Source: Guyanagaster necrorhizus (lineage: Eukaryota > Basidiomycota > Agaricomycetes > Agaricales > Physalacriaceae). From it: DNA of 64,000 bases. This document shows, piece after piece, positions 1 to 10,816 of the stretch. The stretch is from contig NW_025064920.1 in NCBI RefSeq assembly GCF_019112545.1, positions 62,001-126,000 on the forward strand, read 5' to 3'. Every line of letters starts with the position of its first letter. Within the stretch, counting starts at the first letter, position 1. The notes under the pieces are model-generated. The model ran no database searches, had not been told where the DNA came from, and saw nothing but the letters and a program-made list of their open reading frames with translations. The position numbers were made by a program, and so were the translations under genes.

Positions 1-1890
1 GACGGAGACCGTGCCGTACTTGAGCATCGTCAGACTGAGTTGCTACTCGAGAAGGACGAGCTTCTGAGACAGATGAAAGATGTAAAATCTGATCTAGAGA
101 TCGCCTATTCCGACGCGGTTGGTTTGCGTGAGGCTCTCCAACGGACAGAGCATGAACTCCGGGAGGCGAGGCACGCTGAGCGAGTGGTTCGGGAAGATCT
201 GAGAGCTGGTCTTGCTTCTCAATCTGACTACGAGCACAAACTAGAGAATAGTGATCGTTTGGTTGCTCAAATACTCGACGTTGCCCTAGCCTTCCGGGTG
301 TCCCATGAAAAGGCTATGGCTTCCGCACAAACGATGACTTCCCATCCGGGCTCGGGATCGAAGCATTCAACGGCAGGTTTGGGCGAATCTGTTTTTTCTT
401 CAGGACTGCGGCATAATATTGTAGGACAACCAGATGAACCGTCACCTATCGATCCTTCAGATCCTGCGGCAGCTTTGGAAGCGCTGCGAGCATTTGATCA
501 TGACCATTTCCTCGAAGCCATAACGAAGGTCGGCTCGACGATTCGGAAGTGGCAGAAGCAATGCAAAGAATACAGAGAGCGTGCGAAGGGAAGAATTTCG
601 TTCAGGAACTTTGCAAAAGGGGACCTTGCACTCTTTCTCCCCACTAGAAATTCAATATCTAAACCTTGGGCTGCATTCAATGGTCAGCCGTCTCCCCTCT
701 CTGGTGCTCCGCCGGATCCTGATGTCTCTCCGACAGTATTCTTTCCGCATTACTTCCTTCAGGCTCACGGGCACCTTGCTGAGCAATTGAAAACAAGAGA
801 ATGGATCGTTGCACGTATTACGTCCATCACTGAACGGGTCGTCGACCATAATGTCAGTTTGTTCCAGATAACTACTTGCATTTCCCTGATTGTTTCACAG
901 GACCCAACCAGTAATCCGTATGGCTTGAGTGACGGCGTCAAGTACTACATGTTGCAGGTTGAGGATTGGACACAACCTGCTCAACAGAATCGGCGCCGTT
1001 CCTCCGCTGTCAAGTCAATGAAAGAGCCTGACATCCATCAACAGCCCACAGCTCTTACTAATGGTAGTCCTCCCACATTACCACCAGCACCACCCGAAGC
1101 TGAAGTCGAAGACACCTTCCAAGTGACCTCTCCTGCGACGTCACGTCTCTTTCCCTTGCGCACTCGTGCTAACTCTTCGCCATCCACCCGACCTTCATCT
1201 CTTTCACGTCTTCTTGCCCAGGCTTCTCAGGATCCCCGACCCGAAGAAACTCCATCACCACCATCGCCGCCCCCACCTCCGCCGCCAGTTCGTACACCGT
1301 CACCAGTGCCTCAATCTCCCCAATCTCCTGCTGCCCTTCCCTCACCGACTCACACCGTAGGATCGATACCACACCATGCTCCCATTCTTTCTTCGCCGTT
1401 ACGCCCTGGATCAAGGGCTTCCAAGACATCATCAGCTTCCAGGTTTTCCATAGGCCGAATGCCAGCATTAGGGTCTGTATCATCATCACTGGGTGCAAAA
1501 GCCACGGCCACGACTGCGATATCGGACGAACCCATAGCATCTTCCGTTGAGAGCCAGTACGAGGGGGTTTCCACCGTCCCTCCACCAGACGATTCTATCT
1601 CAAATGGGATGAGCAATATGTTGAACGTTCGTAGAAGGACGACATCTTATCACCGTCCCCCTTCCAGAGCTATTTCGGAGAGTTCAACTTCGAATACCGT
1701 CACAGAGGGTGTTTCCTCGAGGCCTGTGACCACGGCCAGCAGTACTCTTGCGAACCTTGCTAGTAGCTGGGGCGTTTCGTTTACCCGGAAGAAAAAGGCT
1801 GCGATTAGCCTTCTTTCAACAACGGAAGAGTCTCGACCCGTTTCGCCGTCGCTGGATACACCAACCAACGATGCTTTCCAGCCTATATGA
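1..1890 (+). CDS. ATG11: Autophagy scaffold ATG11, C-terminal part (5' end outside window)
   Basis: ATG11 is the scaffold that links cargo receptors to the Atg1 kinase in selective autophagy. The frame is open from base 1 with no start codon, so the gene begins upstream. Visible in order: a charged coiled coil (first ~95 residues), then the C-terminal ATG11/FIP200 Claw-type segment. That segment starts with ISFRNFAKGDLALFLPTRN near base 595 and includes VFFPHYFLQAHG, and YYMLQVEDW lies near base 950. A long Pro/Ser-rich disordered tail follows, then TGA. Bases 853-900 look like a 48-base phase-0 intron (gtcagt...ttcacag). Removing it joins VVDHN to DPTSNPYGL as expected for the family. Because it contains no stop, the reading frame also stays open if it is retained. 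Identity rests on the conserved C-terminal block and is fairly secure. Confidence 0.85.
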   Translation, partial: DGDRAVLEHRQTELLLEKDELLRQMKDVKSDLEIAYSDAVGLREALQRTEHELREARHAERVVREDLRAGLASQSDYEHKLENSDRLVAQILDVALAFRVSHEKAMASAQTMTSHPGSGSKHSTAGLGESVFSSGLRHNIVGQPDEPSPIDPSDPAAALEALRAFDHDHFLEAITKVGSTIRKWQKQCKEYRERAKGRISFRNFAKGDLALFLPTRNSISKPWAAFNGQPSPLSGAPPDPDVSPTVFFPHYFLQAHGHLAEQLKTREWIVARITSITERVVDHNVSLFQITTCISLIVSQDPTSNPYGLSDGVKYYMLQVEDWTQPAQQNRRRSSAVKSMKEPDIHQQPTALTNGSPPTLPPAPPEAEVEDTFQVTSPATSRLFPLRTRANSSPSTRPSSLSRLLAQASQDPRPEETPSPPSPPPPPPPVRTPSPVPQSPQSPAALPSPTHTVGSIPHHAPILSSPLRPGSRASKTSSASRFSIGRMPALGSVSSSLGAKATATTAISDEPIASSVESQYEGVSTVPPPDDSISNGMSNMLNVRRRTTSYHRPPSRAISESSTSNTVTEGVSSRPVTTASSTLANLASSWGVSFTRKKKAAISLLSTTEESRPVSPSLDTPTNDAFQPI

Positions 1891-3205
1891 TTGTATCTTT
1901 GCTGTAGAAACGAGTTGAAACACAACTCTGGATCATCATCTTTTTTTTTATCCCACATTGTATCTTTGGAACTTACATATTTTTGTGCATCTAATGATTA
2001 CACGAAACTGAGAATAGTCTACACCCGCGAAGCGTTACGCCCTCTACTCGCATTTTATTTTCATTTAGCGAAAATAGATAGTAACCATCATGTGTGAGTG
2101 CCACTCAGAATGCGTCGTTGAGTTTGGGACCAGGTGTCATTGTGCATGTTGAACGTTGATCAACAAGTTGAAATGCCAGCAACCCACCTGCCAAGGCTTT
2201 ATTCTCGATGTTGTCTAACATGGAAGTTGGCTAGACGATTTCATTTCTGGGTCAATCTCTCCCGCCGATATATAGTAACAACGGTGGTATGTTACTGTAT
2301 GGGAAAGTTTTACAATCCCTGAAGCTTATCACCGATGTTCAAGGGACAAACTAAGAGCAAGTAACCTTCTTTCAAGTGAGCAGAATTTGTGTGCACTCAG
2401 AATTTGGACAGAGAGATCGCGAAGCGATACTGGGTTGTCCCGTGTCATCCAGCTCTCCTCATCGAGAGCCATGAGGGACAAAGCAAGCAGGCACGCTCGA
2501 AGTCTCTTATCGGTCCACTTCATAAAGGGGGACAAGACAAAACCGGAATTCGGGTCGGGAGTAGGTTCGGGCTGTCTCCTGCGAGAAGAACGCGTATCAC
2601 TGGAGGTATTCTGCTCTGGATCATGAAGGGGAACCACTCGGAAGAACACCATAACGACATCGCGGTTTGTGGTAAATCCAATGTCAGGCCTCAAGTCGGC
2701 GCATTCCCCCCACAGCTGAAGTGGTCAGCAAGAGTCAAGCATTGAGAGTGAAAAGGGTAAAACGTACTTGTTTCAAAAGCAAATTACCATTATGTGAGTT
2801 TTCGACAGCATCACATTCTCCTGCCTCGTCGAAAATGTGGTCATCGCTTCGCAGAATATCTTGAAATTCTGCCGTTGCATATACTCATGATGGCTTACCC
2901 TCTCGCAAAGCTACTTGGGTTCGCTTTGGGTAGTCTCTATCAAGGCGAGCAGGCGGCACAAAGAGCATTTTGTCTGTGAAACCTGCTGTTCTCTCGCTCT
3001 TATTGAAGTGGTTATTGTCGAAATAGATACGCGATACTCTACGCCGTCACTGACGGATTACTTATTTTATACATGCCGACCTAGGTACATTCTTTTCCAT
3101 TCAACTCCTATACTTCACCCAATAGTATATATATCCCGTTGATTACATCCGGTACCTCAGTCATTTCATCGCTACTGCGCCAGACTGAGGTATGTATCTA
3201 GTCTC
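1891..3205. other. Intergenic, no recognised gene
   Basis: About 1.3 kb between ATG11 and the kinase array. Only short unsupported frames occur. The longest (minus strand, 2329-2694) has no early ATG and no recognisable domain. No tRNA or repeat was seen. Confidence 0.6.
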
Positions 3206-3210
3206 GTATA

Positions 3211-3500
3211 ACAGAGATCTTCGATACAGCAATATCGTACGAGCCACTAACGACGTTGTCTGTCCCAACCATCAACGTGCACACCGGTAGCGGTTGATCG
3301 ATTTTGACATTGCTGCGAAGACGTTTGTCACGCCTGAAGCACCGGCTGATTCCCACTCGCAAGTTAAAGTGATAGGCACGGCTTACTTTCGGGGCTGGAC
3401 ATAGTTTCTTTACAAGTACCAAGTGTACACAATGCTCAGGGTAGCACACAAATGATCTCTACGATACCGTTTGGTGAACGTGATATATTGCTACTCGCTA
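3211..3500 (+). pseudogene. C-terminal fragment of protein-kinase-like gene (array member)
   Basis: These bases closely match 4647-4945 of the downstream kinase-like gene. The match covers the catalytic-loop region (encoding RDLRYSNIVRA), the IDFD metal-binding motif, the C-terminal end and ~90 bases of 3' flank. Nothing corresponding to the N-lobe lies upstream. The frame is broken: the codon after the shared CACCGG is TAG where the intact copy has TGG, and the segment matching codons after PEAP is shortened. It is a decayed duplicate of the gene tail. Confidence 0.75.
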
Positions 3501-3629
3501 AGGACGCGTCAGCCATCCAGACACCGATTTACATTTTAATTTTTAAAGTTTAAATAAGTTATAATATAAAAATGGACCATCATGGCCACGTGCCACAAGC
3601 GCGTCGACTCAGTCTGTCACGTTGTCATT

Positions 3630-3660
3630 GAACTCTGAACTCTGAACTTTGAACTTTGGA
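3630..3660. repeat. Short tandem repeat (7-base CTGAACT/TTGAACT unit)
   Basis: Four imperfect copies of a 7-base unit (gaactct gaactct gaacttt gaacttt) lie about 190 bases upstream of the kinase-like reading frame. It looks like a simple microsatellite; no function is suggested. Confidence 0.7.
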
Positions 3661-3815
3661 GACTCTTGAGTCCGATAGTAATCCCGCCTAGGTTACCAGA
3701 CTTCGACAATCCTCCTCATGTCCTCCGAAGATCATCATCAAAATGTACCCGTAGTGAGCAGCTCAGTATCTCCAGTCCTTATTTCACACTCAGTACCACT
3801 TTTGTCTCGTCCTAG

Positions 3816-4848
3816 CATGCTAGCATCTCCACGTTCTCTTCTTTGACACTACATGGGCTGTGCTCCTCTGATGAAAATCCCGCCGAAATCACGCTTTCTC
3901 GATCTCAGTCGTTTCCCGCATCTCGCATAGTCTGGAAATACGTTCCTCTGCCTCGAATTGAGAGCTGGGCTCCTCTTTCTCTTCCGAATGATGGTGCTCA
4001 TCTCGAACTTGAGCTGACTGACAGCATATCCGAGGGTAGAGTTGGCCTCGCGTACTCTGCACAGCCTATTGGCAACTCGGTGGAGTTGGATCTCCCTGAC
4101 TTGTGCGTCAAAGTGATGAAGCCAAGATATGGCAGAACTTTAGCGCGGGAAGCTTGGTTTTATGAACAGCTTGCTCTCGAAGCGAATTGTGAAGGAGTCA
4201 TCACGCCTCGCTGTTTTGGTTTCTTCACTGTTTCGCTTAAAGACTGCTTCGACGTCAAAGGACAACCTGTTTCGCATGTCGAGCCTTGGGAGAATATCAC
4301 GATTAAATCTCTTCAGACAGACTCTGATGATGCGGAGGGATCAGACTACAGAGATTGGTGGCTTCCTGACGATCCCCCATGGCTTGGAAAATACTTCAAG
4401 GACGACGACGGTTGGAAGAGTGGATCGCCTTGGAATGAATGGCGCCCATCTCCGTCGGATCCTCTGATATGCGTTCTTGTTCTGGAAAGGCTGGGAAATG
4501 TATACTTTGCTCCCAAAGATCAAGAGAAGGATGAGTTGAAGTACGCCGCTTTCTTTCATCTTTCAAACACTCGCTCACGATCTGTTTTAAATAAGCGATA
4601 TCCGCGATGTTGTGCGTGATTTGGGTTCCATTGGAATCCTGCACAGAGATCTTCGATACAGCAATATCGTACGGGCCACTAACGACGTTGTCTGTCCCAA
4701 TCATCAACGTGCACACCGGTGGCGGTTGATCGATTTTGACGCGGCTGCGAAGGCTTTTGTCACACCCGAAGCACCGATTGATGCTAGACTTGCCATAATC
4801 TCGCAAGTTCAAGTGATAGGCACGGGTTACTTCTGGGGATGGAACTAG
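3816..4848 (+). CDS. Protein-kinase-like protein, most complete copy of the array (start codon apparently lost)
   Basis: Two exons. Exon 1 is open from 3816 to 4540, the intron is 4541-4595 (gtacgc...ataag), and exon 2 is 4596-4848. Kinase landmarks are in order: a Lys in CVKVMKPRYG, a Glu in LAREAWFYEQL (helix C), the catalytic loop ILHRDLRYSNIV, and LIDFD in place of DFG. The glycine loop is not obvious and an acidic insert sits between the lobes, as in Agaricomycete expanded kinase-like families. Substrate unknown. The related copies begin with ATG at the position that here reads ACA (3846). No in-frame ATG occurs until about 4114. Either an upstream exon supplies the start (a short frame opens with ATG at 3718) or this copy too is dying. 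It is the reference for the neighbouring fragments. Confidence 0.65.
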
Positions 4849-4984
4849 CTTACTACAATTATCAAATAATTTTCTGTTCGGTATGCGATTCAGGGTAGCA
4901 AATAAATTTCTGCATCGCCTTTTGGCGAACTGATATACTGCCACTCCTCACTACTAGCATTTAGGAACCACCACATGCGTGTGG

Positions 4985-5115
4985 CACATCCGTGGACTAG
5001 ATGAGAAGCTGGGAATGACTGGGAACGAGAAAGCGTGCTTTCAGCGTGATTTTCATCAGAGGAGCCCAGTCCATGTAGCATCAAGGAAGAGAATGTTAGA
5101 ATATCAGGCTGCTAT
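4985..5115 (-). pseudogene. Inverted N-terminal fragment of the kinase-like gene
   Basis: On the minus strand, from about 5084 downwards, an ATG opens a frame reading MLHGLGSSDENHAES, the first residues of the kinase-like family. Homology also covers ~35 bases of 5' flank (ctgatattct...ttccttg) shared with the copies at 3816 and 5657. It stops after about 30 codons and runs into unrelated sequence. The fragment is inverted relative to the rest of the array and retains an ATG that copy 1 has lost. Confidence 0.75.
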
Positions 5116-5630
5116 GATAGAATAGAGTTAGTTGGGTGGCCATACACAGTCGCTTGCGTACTAACCGAGGGCCTTTTGGAATGAGAACTGGTATCTGCGA
5201 TGCAAGGACTCATGGCTGGATGCAAAGTTCGTTATCTGGAGTTTTCATGCGCAGTTAGTGTTGGCTGTAATCCAAGAAGCTCAGTTCAAGAATTCCAATG
5301 AACGAGTATTACGGACACGTGACTATGACCGCGTACCCTTGCGGCAATTTGCGGTCACGGCTAGCATTGGCCACAAGTTGGCTCAGCGCTGATGAAGAAT
5401 CGACCAATTTGTATGAACAGTCGAATCCTGTAAATAATTGTTAAATACTTAAACGTCACAGAGGTATTGAGGCTATGGCCGCCTTGAGCTTGGCATCAAG
5501 TTTGAGCAGCGGCGGTCGCCGGTGTGATTTTCTCAGATCAAGCTGCCTATCTCTGAATGCGAAGTCCCTGCAGTGAGTACTAGTAGGGCAAGCCACCCAA
5601 ATAACTGTATTTCTCTATCACAATAGGCTG
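5116..5630. other. Intergenic inside the kinase array
   Basis: About 500 bases separate the inverted fragment from the next forward copy. A 33-codon frame begins with ATG at about 5475 and ends near a consensus donor (gtgagt) at about 5573. It could be a 5' exon, but joining it to the next acceptor runs into a stop before the kinase ATG, so it is not called. Confidence 0.4.
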
Positions 5631-5656
5631 ATATTTCAACATTCACTTCCCTGACG

Positions 5657-6020
5657 ATGCATGGCCTTGGCTCTTCCGATGAAAATCCTGCGGAAATTAC
5701 ATTTTCTTGGTCTCAACCGTTTCCAGCTCCTCGCCTAGTGGGCGCATACATTCTCTTGCCTCGAATCGAAAGCTGGGTACCTCTCTCACTTCCAAAAAAC
5801 GGTGCTCATCTCCAGCTTGAACTGACAGGTAGCATATCCGAAGGAAGAATCGGTCTTGCGTACTCCGCAAGGGTTATTAGAAACATGGCCGACTCGAACC
5901 TTCCTGATTTCTGTATCAAGTTGGTAAAGCCAAATATGGCAGAACTTCGGCTCGGGAGGCTTGGTTTTATGAGCAGCTTGTTCTTGAACCAGAGTACGAA
6001 GGGGCGGCCCAACTTGAATA
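5657..6020 (+). pseudogene. Kinase-like copy 2, frameshifted and truncated after the N-lobe
   Basis: Starts with ATG (MHGLGSSDENPAEI) and follows copy 1 through the N-lobe: LPRIESWVPLSLP, ISEGRIGLAYSA, LPDFCIKLVKP. Compared with the matching DNA in copy 1 (aagccaagatatgg), one base is missing at about 5935 (aagccaaatatgg). Beyond it, the other frame still encodes REAWFYEQL. Homology then ends at about 6010, before the catalytic loop, and copy 3 begins ~80 bases later. No functional kinase could be made. Confidence 0.8.
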
Positions 6021-6089
6021 CTGAAGTAACTTGGCAAAAATAAAGTCTCTTCGAACCTTTCTTTTGACCATAAACCACAGACAATGCCG

Positions 6090-7060
6090 CAAAAGTTACA
6101 CTATCTCACTCCCAATCGTTTCCAGCTCCTCGCTTTGTCTGGTCATATGTTCCCCTATCTAGAATTGAGAACTGGGCATCTGTCTCTTCCGAAGGACGGG
6201 GGTCATCTTGAGATCGAGTTGATAGACAAAATATGCAATGGAAGGGTTGGTCTTGTGTATTCTGCACACGTAATTCATGACACGACGCGCTAGGTCGTTC
6301 CTGACCTTTGCGTCAAAGTGATGAAGCCAGAGTATGGTGGGACCTTGGCCCGAGAAGCGTGGTTTTATGAGCAGCTCGCTCTCGAAGCGAACTGTGAAAG
6401 AGTCATTACAACGCGCAGTTTTGGCTTTTTTACCGTTCCACTTAGAGACTGCTTTGACGTCGAAGGACGACCTGTTTCACGTATCGAGCCTTGGGAGAAT
6501 ATCACGATTAAACCTCCCGAGCCAAATTCTGATGAGACCGATGGGTCGGACGACGGAGAGGGCGCAGATTGGCGGCTTCCTGACGATCTTCCATATCTTG
6601 GCGAATCATTCAAGGACGATGACAAATGGAGGAGCGGGTCGCCTTGGAATGCGCGGCGAGCGTCTCCTTCCAATCCGTTGATATGTGTCCTGGTGCTGAA
6701 AAATCTGGGAAACAAGTACTCTTCTCACGAGGAACATGGGGAAAAACCAAGAAGCCTACAGGAGGAAGAGCTTAAGTCAGTTATTTCCTTTCTTCGAGTG
6801 TGTATTATTTTCATGATTGCTGAACTTCTTACAGCGGTATTTGCGATGTCGTACATGATTTGGGCTCGACCGAAATAATGCACAAAGATCTCTGATACAA
6901 CAATATCATGCGAGCATCTACCTTCAACGCCCACACCGTTGGCGGTTGATTGACTTCGATATAGCGACGAAAACGTTTGTTACGCCTGCAGCACCAACTG
7001 ATGCCGAATATGCTATAGTCACAAGTCCGAGTGATCGGCGACTCTTACTTCGGGGGATGG
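6090..7060 (+). pseudogene. Kinase-like copy 3, full length but with several disabling changes
   Basis: This copy spans the whole family. The N-terminal part matches copy 1 but lost two bases near 6177 (gggcat versus gggctcct), shifting the frame. An in-frame TAG at about 6291 follows VIHDTTR. The middle (6318-6772) is intact and well conserved: VMKPEYGGTLAREAWFYEQL and the acidic inter-lobe insert. The intron is recognisable (donor gtcagt at ~6774, acceptor ttacag at ~6834). After it the catalytic loop reads HKDL then TGA, where copy 1 has the Arg codon CGA. Further deletions follow before IDFD. The good state of the middle suggests recent inactivation. Confidence 0.8.
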
Positions 7061-7443
7061 CTGTAGATGAAATCTTAGCTGTTAGTTTGTAGAAATGAAT
7101 TAGCAAGGCAACTTGCAGTGGCTTTCACCTTGGGACGGTCTCTTTCGCGCCTTGCCTCGTAAAATATTGGGATATCGAAAGACGACGACGAGGTGGAGTA
7201 TCCCTTCCCCAGTCAATGGATATGTGTCAAAGTACATCCTCGACCATTTTCAAAACATTTATTTATTTGTTTATTGCTTATTATTCAATTATTATGCGAG
7301 AACTGAGGCGAGACTCCGGGCCGGTGCAGCGGCGCGACTTGGTAATCATCCACCGTCTTCTTTGACGTTCTATGAATCCTTGCTTTATAACGACCACGTC
7401 AACAGTATTTTTGTTTGCTTAATTGCTATCTGCGCCAAGGGCA

Positions 7444-9193
7444 ATGGCGGATGGTCTTCCTCTACTTAGCGGTCCTCCGCCTTCACCAAGACGACCAGAG
7501 AGCTCATGCAGGAAGTGCAATAAAGAGTTCAATATCATCTTTACTCGCTCTCGACAGTGTAATCATTGTGGTGAACCCAGATATTTCTTGCTAGAAAAGG
7601 TTGGATCTGATTGCGTTGGTTTTTCCAGGATACTCGTATTGCCACAGTTGTACCGACTACCAGGCACTTATGCCCCGTACTGGTTCCAATGGCTACGAGG
7701 CACTAAATGTGTGCGCTTATTGCATCGAGTTTCTACAAAGTGCGTACTCTTTCTGATGGAAGTGAAGTTGCAGCTGATCAGCTCAAGCCAGTGACTGCGG
7801 CATCCAAGGGAACTCTCAGAAATCATTCACTGGCAAAGCTAAGAAAGTATGCCAATGCGTATGACATAAGATTGGATCATGCAGTTGAGAAGGACGACGT
7901 TATAGAGACTCTCATCACAGCAAGAGTACGTACCCAAACTTTGAAACCCTGACGACCATCTTACCCGTGCTTATTACAGTGTCCAAACGGTTGCCTAAGT
8001 GCTACTCACGAGGTACGGTGTTTCCCACTCTTCGACAGCTTATGGGGTGAGGAATGGCACACTGTTTGGTCTTATTTCACTGGACTTTTGGTGTGGCGCG
8101 ACCTACTTTGCAGACCTGCCAATAACCCCCTTTTCACCGTTACTTAAATCTCCCGAAACGTTGATTACTTATACACCCTATCATTAGCGTTATTATCGAC
8201 AATATTCAGTTCCGGATAGATATGGCCGACCCCGGGGGCTTTTCTCACGAACAGGTTCAGGTTCAGGACCTACCCAGCCGCTACCCCTTCCTCGACGGCC
8301 GACAAATCGACAGCCAACTTACGAATTTCCTCGGCCTGACCTCGTACCTGATGACCCATCACCGCTAAATCGTCCTCGAGCTCCCACGACCCCGCCACGT
8401 CAGACTCCCACAACACCGCCGCGTCAAGCTTCTGTTACTCCGCCTCGTCCTAATCCTTCAAGTCCACCTCGTCAGAGTCCTCCACAAGTCCCGCGTCAGA
8501 CTCCCCTGCGGCCGCAATATCAGCAACCTAGGGCGTCTCGATCATCAGAGAACCTTAATGCACCCCGAACATCTCCCCGAGCTCGCACGGCATCTACCTC
8601 ACCTCCTCCCACTCTGAATCAACTCGTTGAAATGACTCCAGCGAGCATATCAGCGTTATCGATAGGCTCCCTCAAAGCGATACTTTTCAGCAATCACGTC
8701 AATGTCGGAATGATCCTTGAGAAGAGTGATCTTGTCTCAAAAGTGACGGCACTCGTTGAGGATGAGAAACGAGACCGAGAAAGGCAGCGGTTGGCAGAGG
8801 AGCAGGAGGAGCAAGAAAGGATTCAGAGGCAGAGGGAAATGATGGAAGAGTTTGAGAGGACGAGGCAAGCTGAAACCGAGCAGAAGTCAGAGGTCGACGG
8901 TATACCCGCTTCTCCTTCACCACACGTTACGCCCCCAAAGGCACCGTTGACTTTCGTCGAACGGAGTGGCTTGTGCGTTGTATGCCAAGATGAGGAAGCG
9001 AATATTGCTATCGTTGATTGCGGGTATGTTTTCCCCCATAGGGCCTTGTTTGGTTTTTTCTAATAGTCGTTTCAGGCACCTTGCGATGTGTAGAGAATGT
9101 TCCGAGTTGATTATGGCTGGTACTCGTGAATGTCCGTTATGTCGGACTAGGATCGTTACAGAGGCTCGCCTGCTTCGAATATTCAAAACCTAA
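7444..9193 (+). CDS. PIB1: FYVE-SAP-RING E3 ubiquitin ligase (Pib1/RFFL/RNF34-like)
   Basis: Predicted endosomal E3 ligase; the family binds phosphoinositide membranes through FYVE and ubiquitinates through RING. Exons: 7444-7570, 7629-7739, 7792-7925, 7980-8012, 8188-9023, 9076-9193; every junction keeps the frame. The FYVE-type finger starts CRKCNKEF and continues NHCGYSYCHSCTDY and CAYC. A SAP-like segment follows (SLAKLRKYANAYDI with DHAVEKDDVIE). Then come CPNGC, a Tyr-rich YYRQYSVPDR stretch, a long Pro/Thr-rich linker (8330-8610), a second SAP-like helix pair, an acidic coiled coil, and a C-terminal RING: CVVCQDEE, then CGHLAMCREC and CPLCRTRI. The 33-base exon 4 was chosen because it alone joins both flanks in frame. 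The symbol is by family resemblance; orthology is inferred. Confidence 0.85.
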
Positions 9194-9379
9194 TTTTTAG
9201 GTGCTATGACCGAAGAATCTGTGTTATGTGTATTTATTAACACCCTCACCGTCGGTGTTCGTAGCACCTATATCAACTGTATATTACATTGACTGTTGTC
9301 GGCAATATTGAATTTATAAATAAACTACGGTTTATTTGGTTCTACTTCTGTACCGCGGTACCAACTTTGTCACCCGTAT

Positions 9380-10816
9380 CTAAAGCAGTTTTGGCCAGTG
9401 ATCGAAGCCCAAGTCGATAGCTAGCAACTGAAGTCAGCAGGATATTCACGAATATACCAAGAAAAGAAGCTTACGCCAGGGTGGAGTAACCAAGCTTCAA
9501 GGAGAAAGACAAACATCAAGTTTCGAACATGCCAAGCAGAAGATCAACGCACCGTTTCTGTTTGCCTGCCGCTGCGAGCCCGTCGAGTTTTTCTACATCT
9601 TCTTTCGAGAGTTTAGACAAACCGGCCAGTGCACCTGTGAGGTTTGATGTGATACGAGCTGGGGTCACCGACTTGGGCAAGGCGATGATTTGTTTGGCCA
9701 CTTTCGGAGAGTTAGGGTATATGTACTGATCCAAAATGAGAAAGGAGGACATACGAAGCCAGCCAAGGAGGACGTCGGACGGTTGGATGGAGTGCTTCTC
9801 GGCGATCGCAACGACGACTTCATCTTTGAGGATGGGAGAGTTTGTCGATCCCAGAGGTGAATATGCTTGGGGAAGGATTCCTTTGCTCCGGCCATACTCA
9901 AGTAGCTCGTGTTGGGGATTGTACGGGTGGATTTCGAGCTGGATGGATGGCGGGTCGTTTGGGGAGGATGCAGAATGGGAAGGTGAGGTAGGCGTACCTG
10001 GTTCACAGCCGGGAGGATCGTTGCGTACGGGAGGATCTCATTGAGCTTCATCTTGGAGCAGTTGGATACTCCGATGCTTCTAACCTTACCTAGAGATGGA
10101 AATTTAGCAGTCAAAGAGAAAAGGCCAAACGACGTTAGGGTACCTTTCTTGAGCATCTCTTCTAGTTGTGCCCAGGTATCCTTGAGAGCCCAAGAGTGAT
10201 CGACATCCCGTTTACCATCCGGAAGTGTAGGGAAGACAGGGTGGTTTCCTTTCGGATTCAGAGGAACAGGCCAATGCATGAGGTATACTGTTATGTCCCC
10301 GCGATATCGGTGCTCAGATCGACACAAAGATAGGGCGATAACGTACGATCAAGATAATCAGTCCCGAGATTGGCAAGGGTCTGATCAAGGCACTCTTCGA
10401 CACGAGAGTGATATGTTCCCCATAATTTGCTGGTTATCTTCGAGGCATGAATGTCGACACACGGATAAGCTCAACTTGGTGGCACTCACGAATATTTCAG
10501 ATCTGGGGACGCCAGACGTCTTGATACCTTCGCCTACATCCTTTTCATTTCCGTAGCCCCTAGTGTCGACTAATGAGTTTCATGACGCCCTAGAAAAGAA
10601 GAATGCAAAGCAAGTACCATGCACAGTCAATGTGTCTATACCCTACACTCAAGGCATGAGAGACAGCAGCGACGACCTCTTCCGGCTTAGACTGCCAAGT
10701 TCCTGCAAACAAAAGTTAACCCGCGATCGAGATAGATCGAGGACGAGAATGCACGAACCAAGTCCAACAATGGGAATTTCGTAGCCACTGTTGAGCTTAA
10801 CCATGGGGACAGACAT
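9380..10816 (-). CDS. Aldo/keto reductase, ten exons
   Basis: NADPH-dependent carbonyl reductase of the AKR superfamily. Exons on the minus strand: 10759-10816, 10618-10702, 10490-10559, 10347-10437, 10144-10287, 9998-10089, 9755-9938, 9553-9700, 9475-9494, 9380-9420, giving 310 residues, the usual AKR length. Landmarks: start [11 protein letters not shown], then [18 protein letters not shown] (catalytic Asp and Tyr), an ITSKLW strand (catalytic Lys), LYLMHWPVP (catalytic His), [10 protein letters not shown], and the cofactor site [11 protein letters not shown]. The C terminus reads KRLVTPPW, then a 41-base exon giving DLGFDHWP, typical of fungal AKRs. Exon 9 is only 20 bases. Substrate cannot be told from the sequence. 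No frame damage was seen. Confidence 0.9.

Noticed and set aside
1169..1616. Long minus-strand open frames opposite the ATG11 tail
   Set aside because: They mirror the Pro/Ser-rich coding strand; low-complexity codons leave the antisense open. No independent start, domain or introns.
2329..2694. 121-codon minus-strand frame
   Set aside because: No ATG until well inside, no domain, and overlapping plus-strand frames of equal length.
4396..4944. 182-codon minus-strand frame
   Set aside because: It lies opposite the kinase-like exon 2 and partly copies its inverted sequence; the plus strand carries the kinase motifs.
6334..6715. Alternative plus and minus frames inside kinase copy 3
   Set aside because: The frame 6318-6772 encodes the conserved kinase segment; the others are shadows.
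8250..8266. ggttcaggttcagg as a tRNA B-box or repeat element
   Set aside because: It encodes the Gly-Ser-rich linker of the FYVE-RING protein; no A-box or cloverleaf is near.
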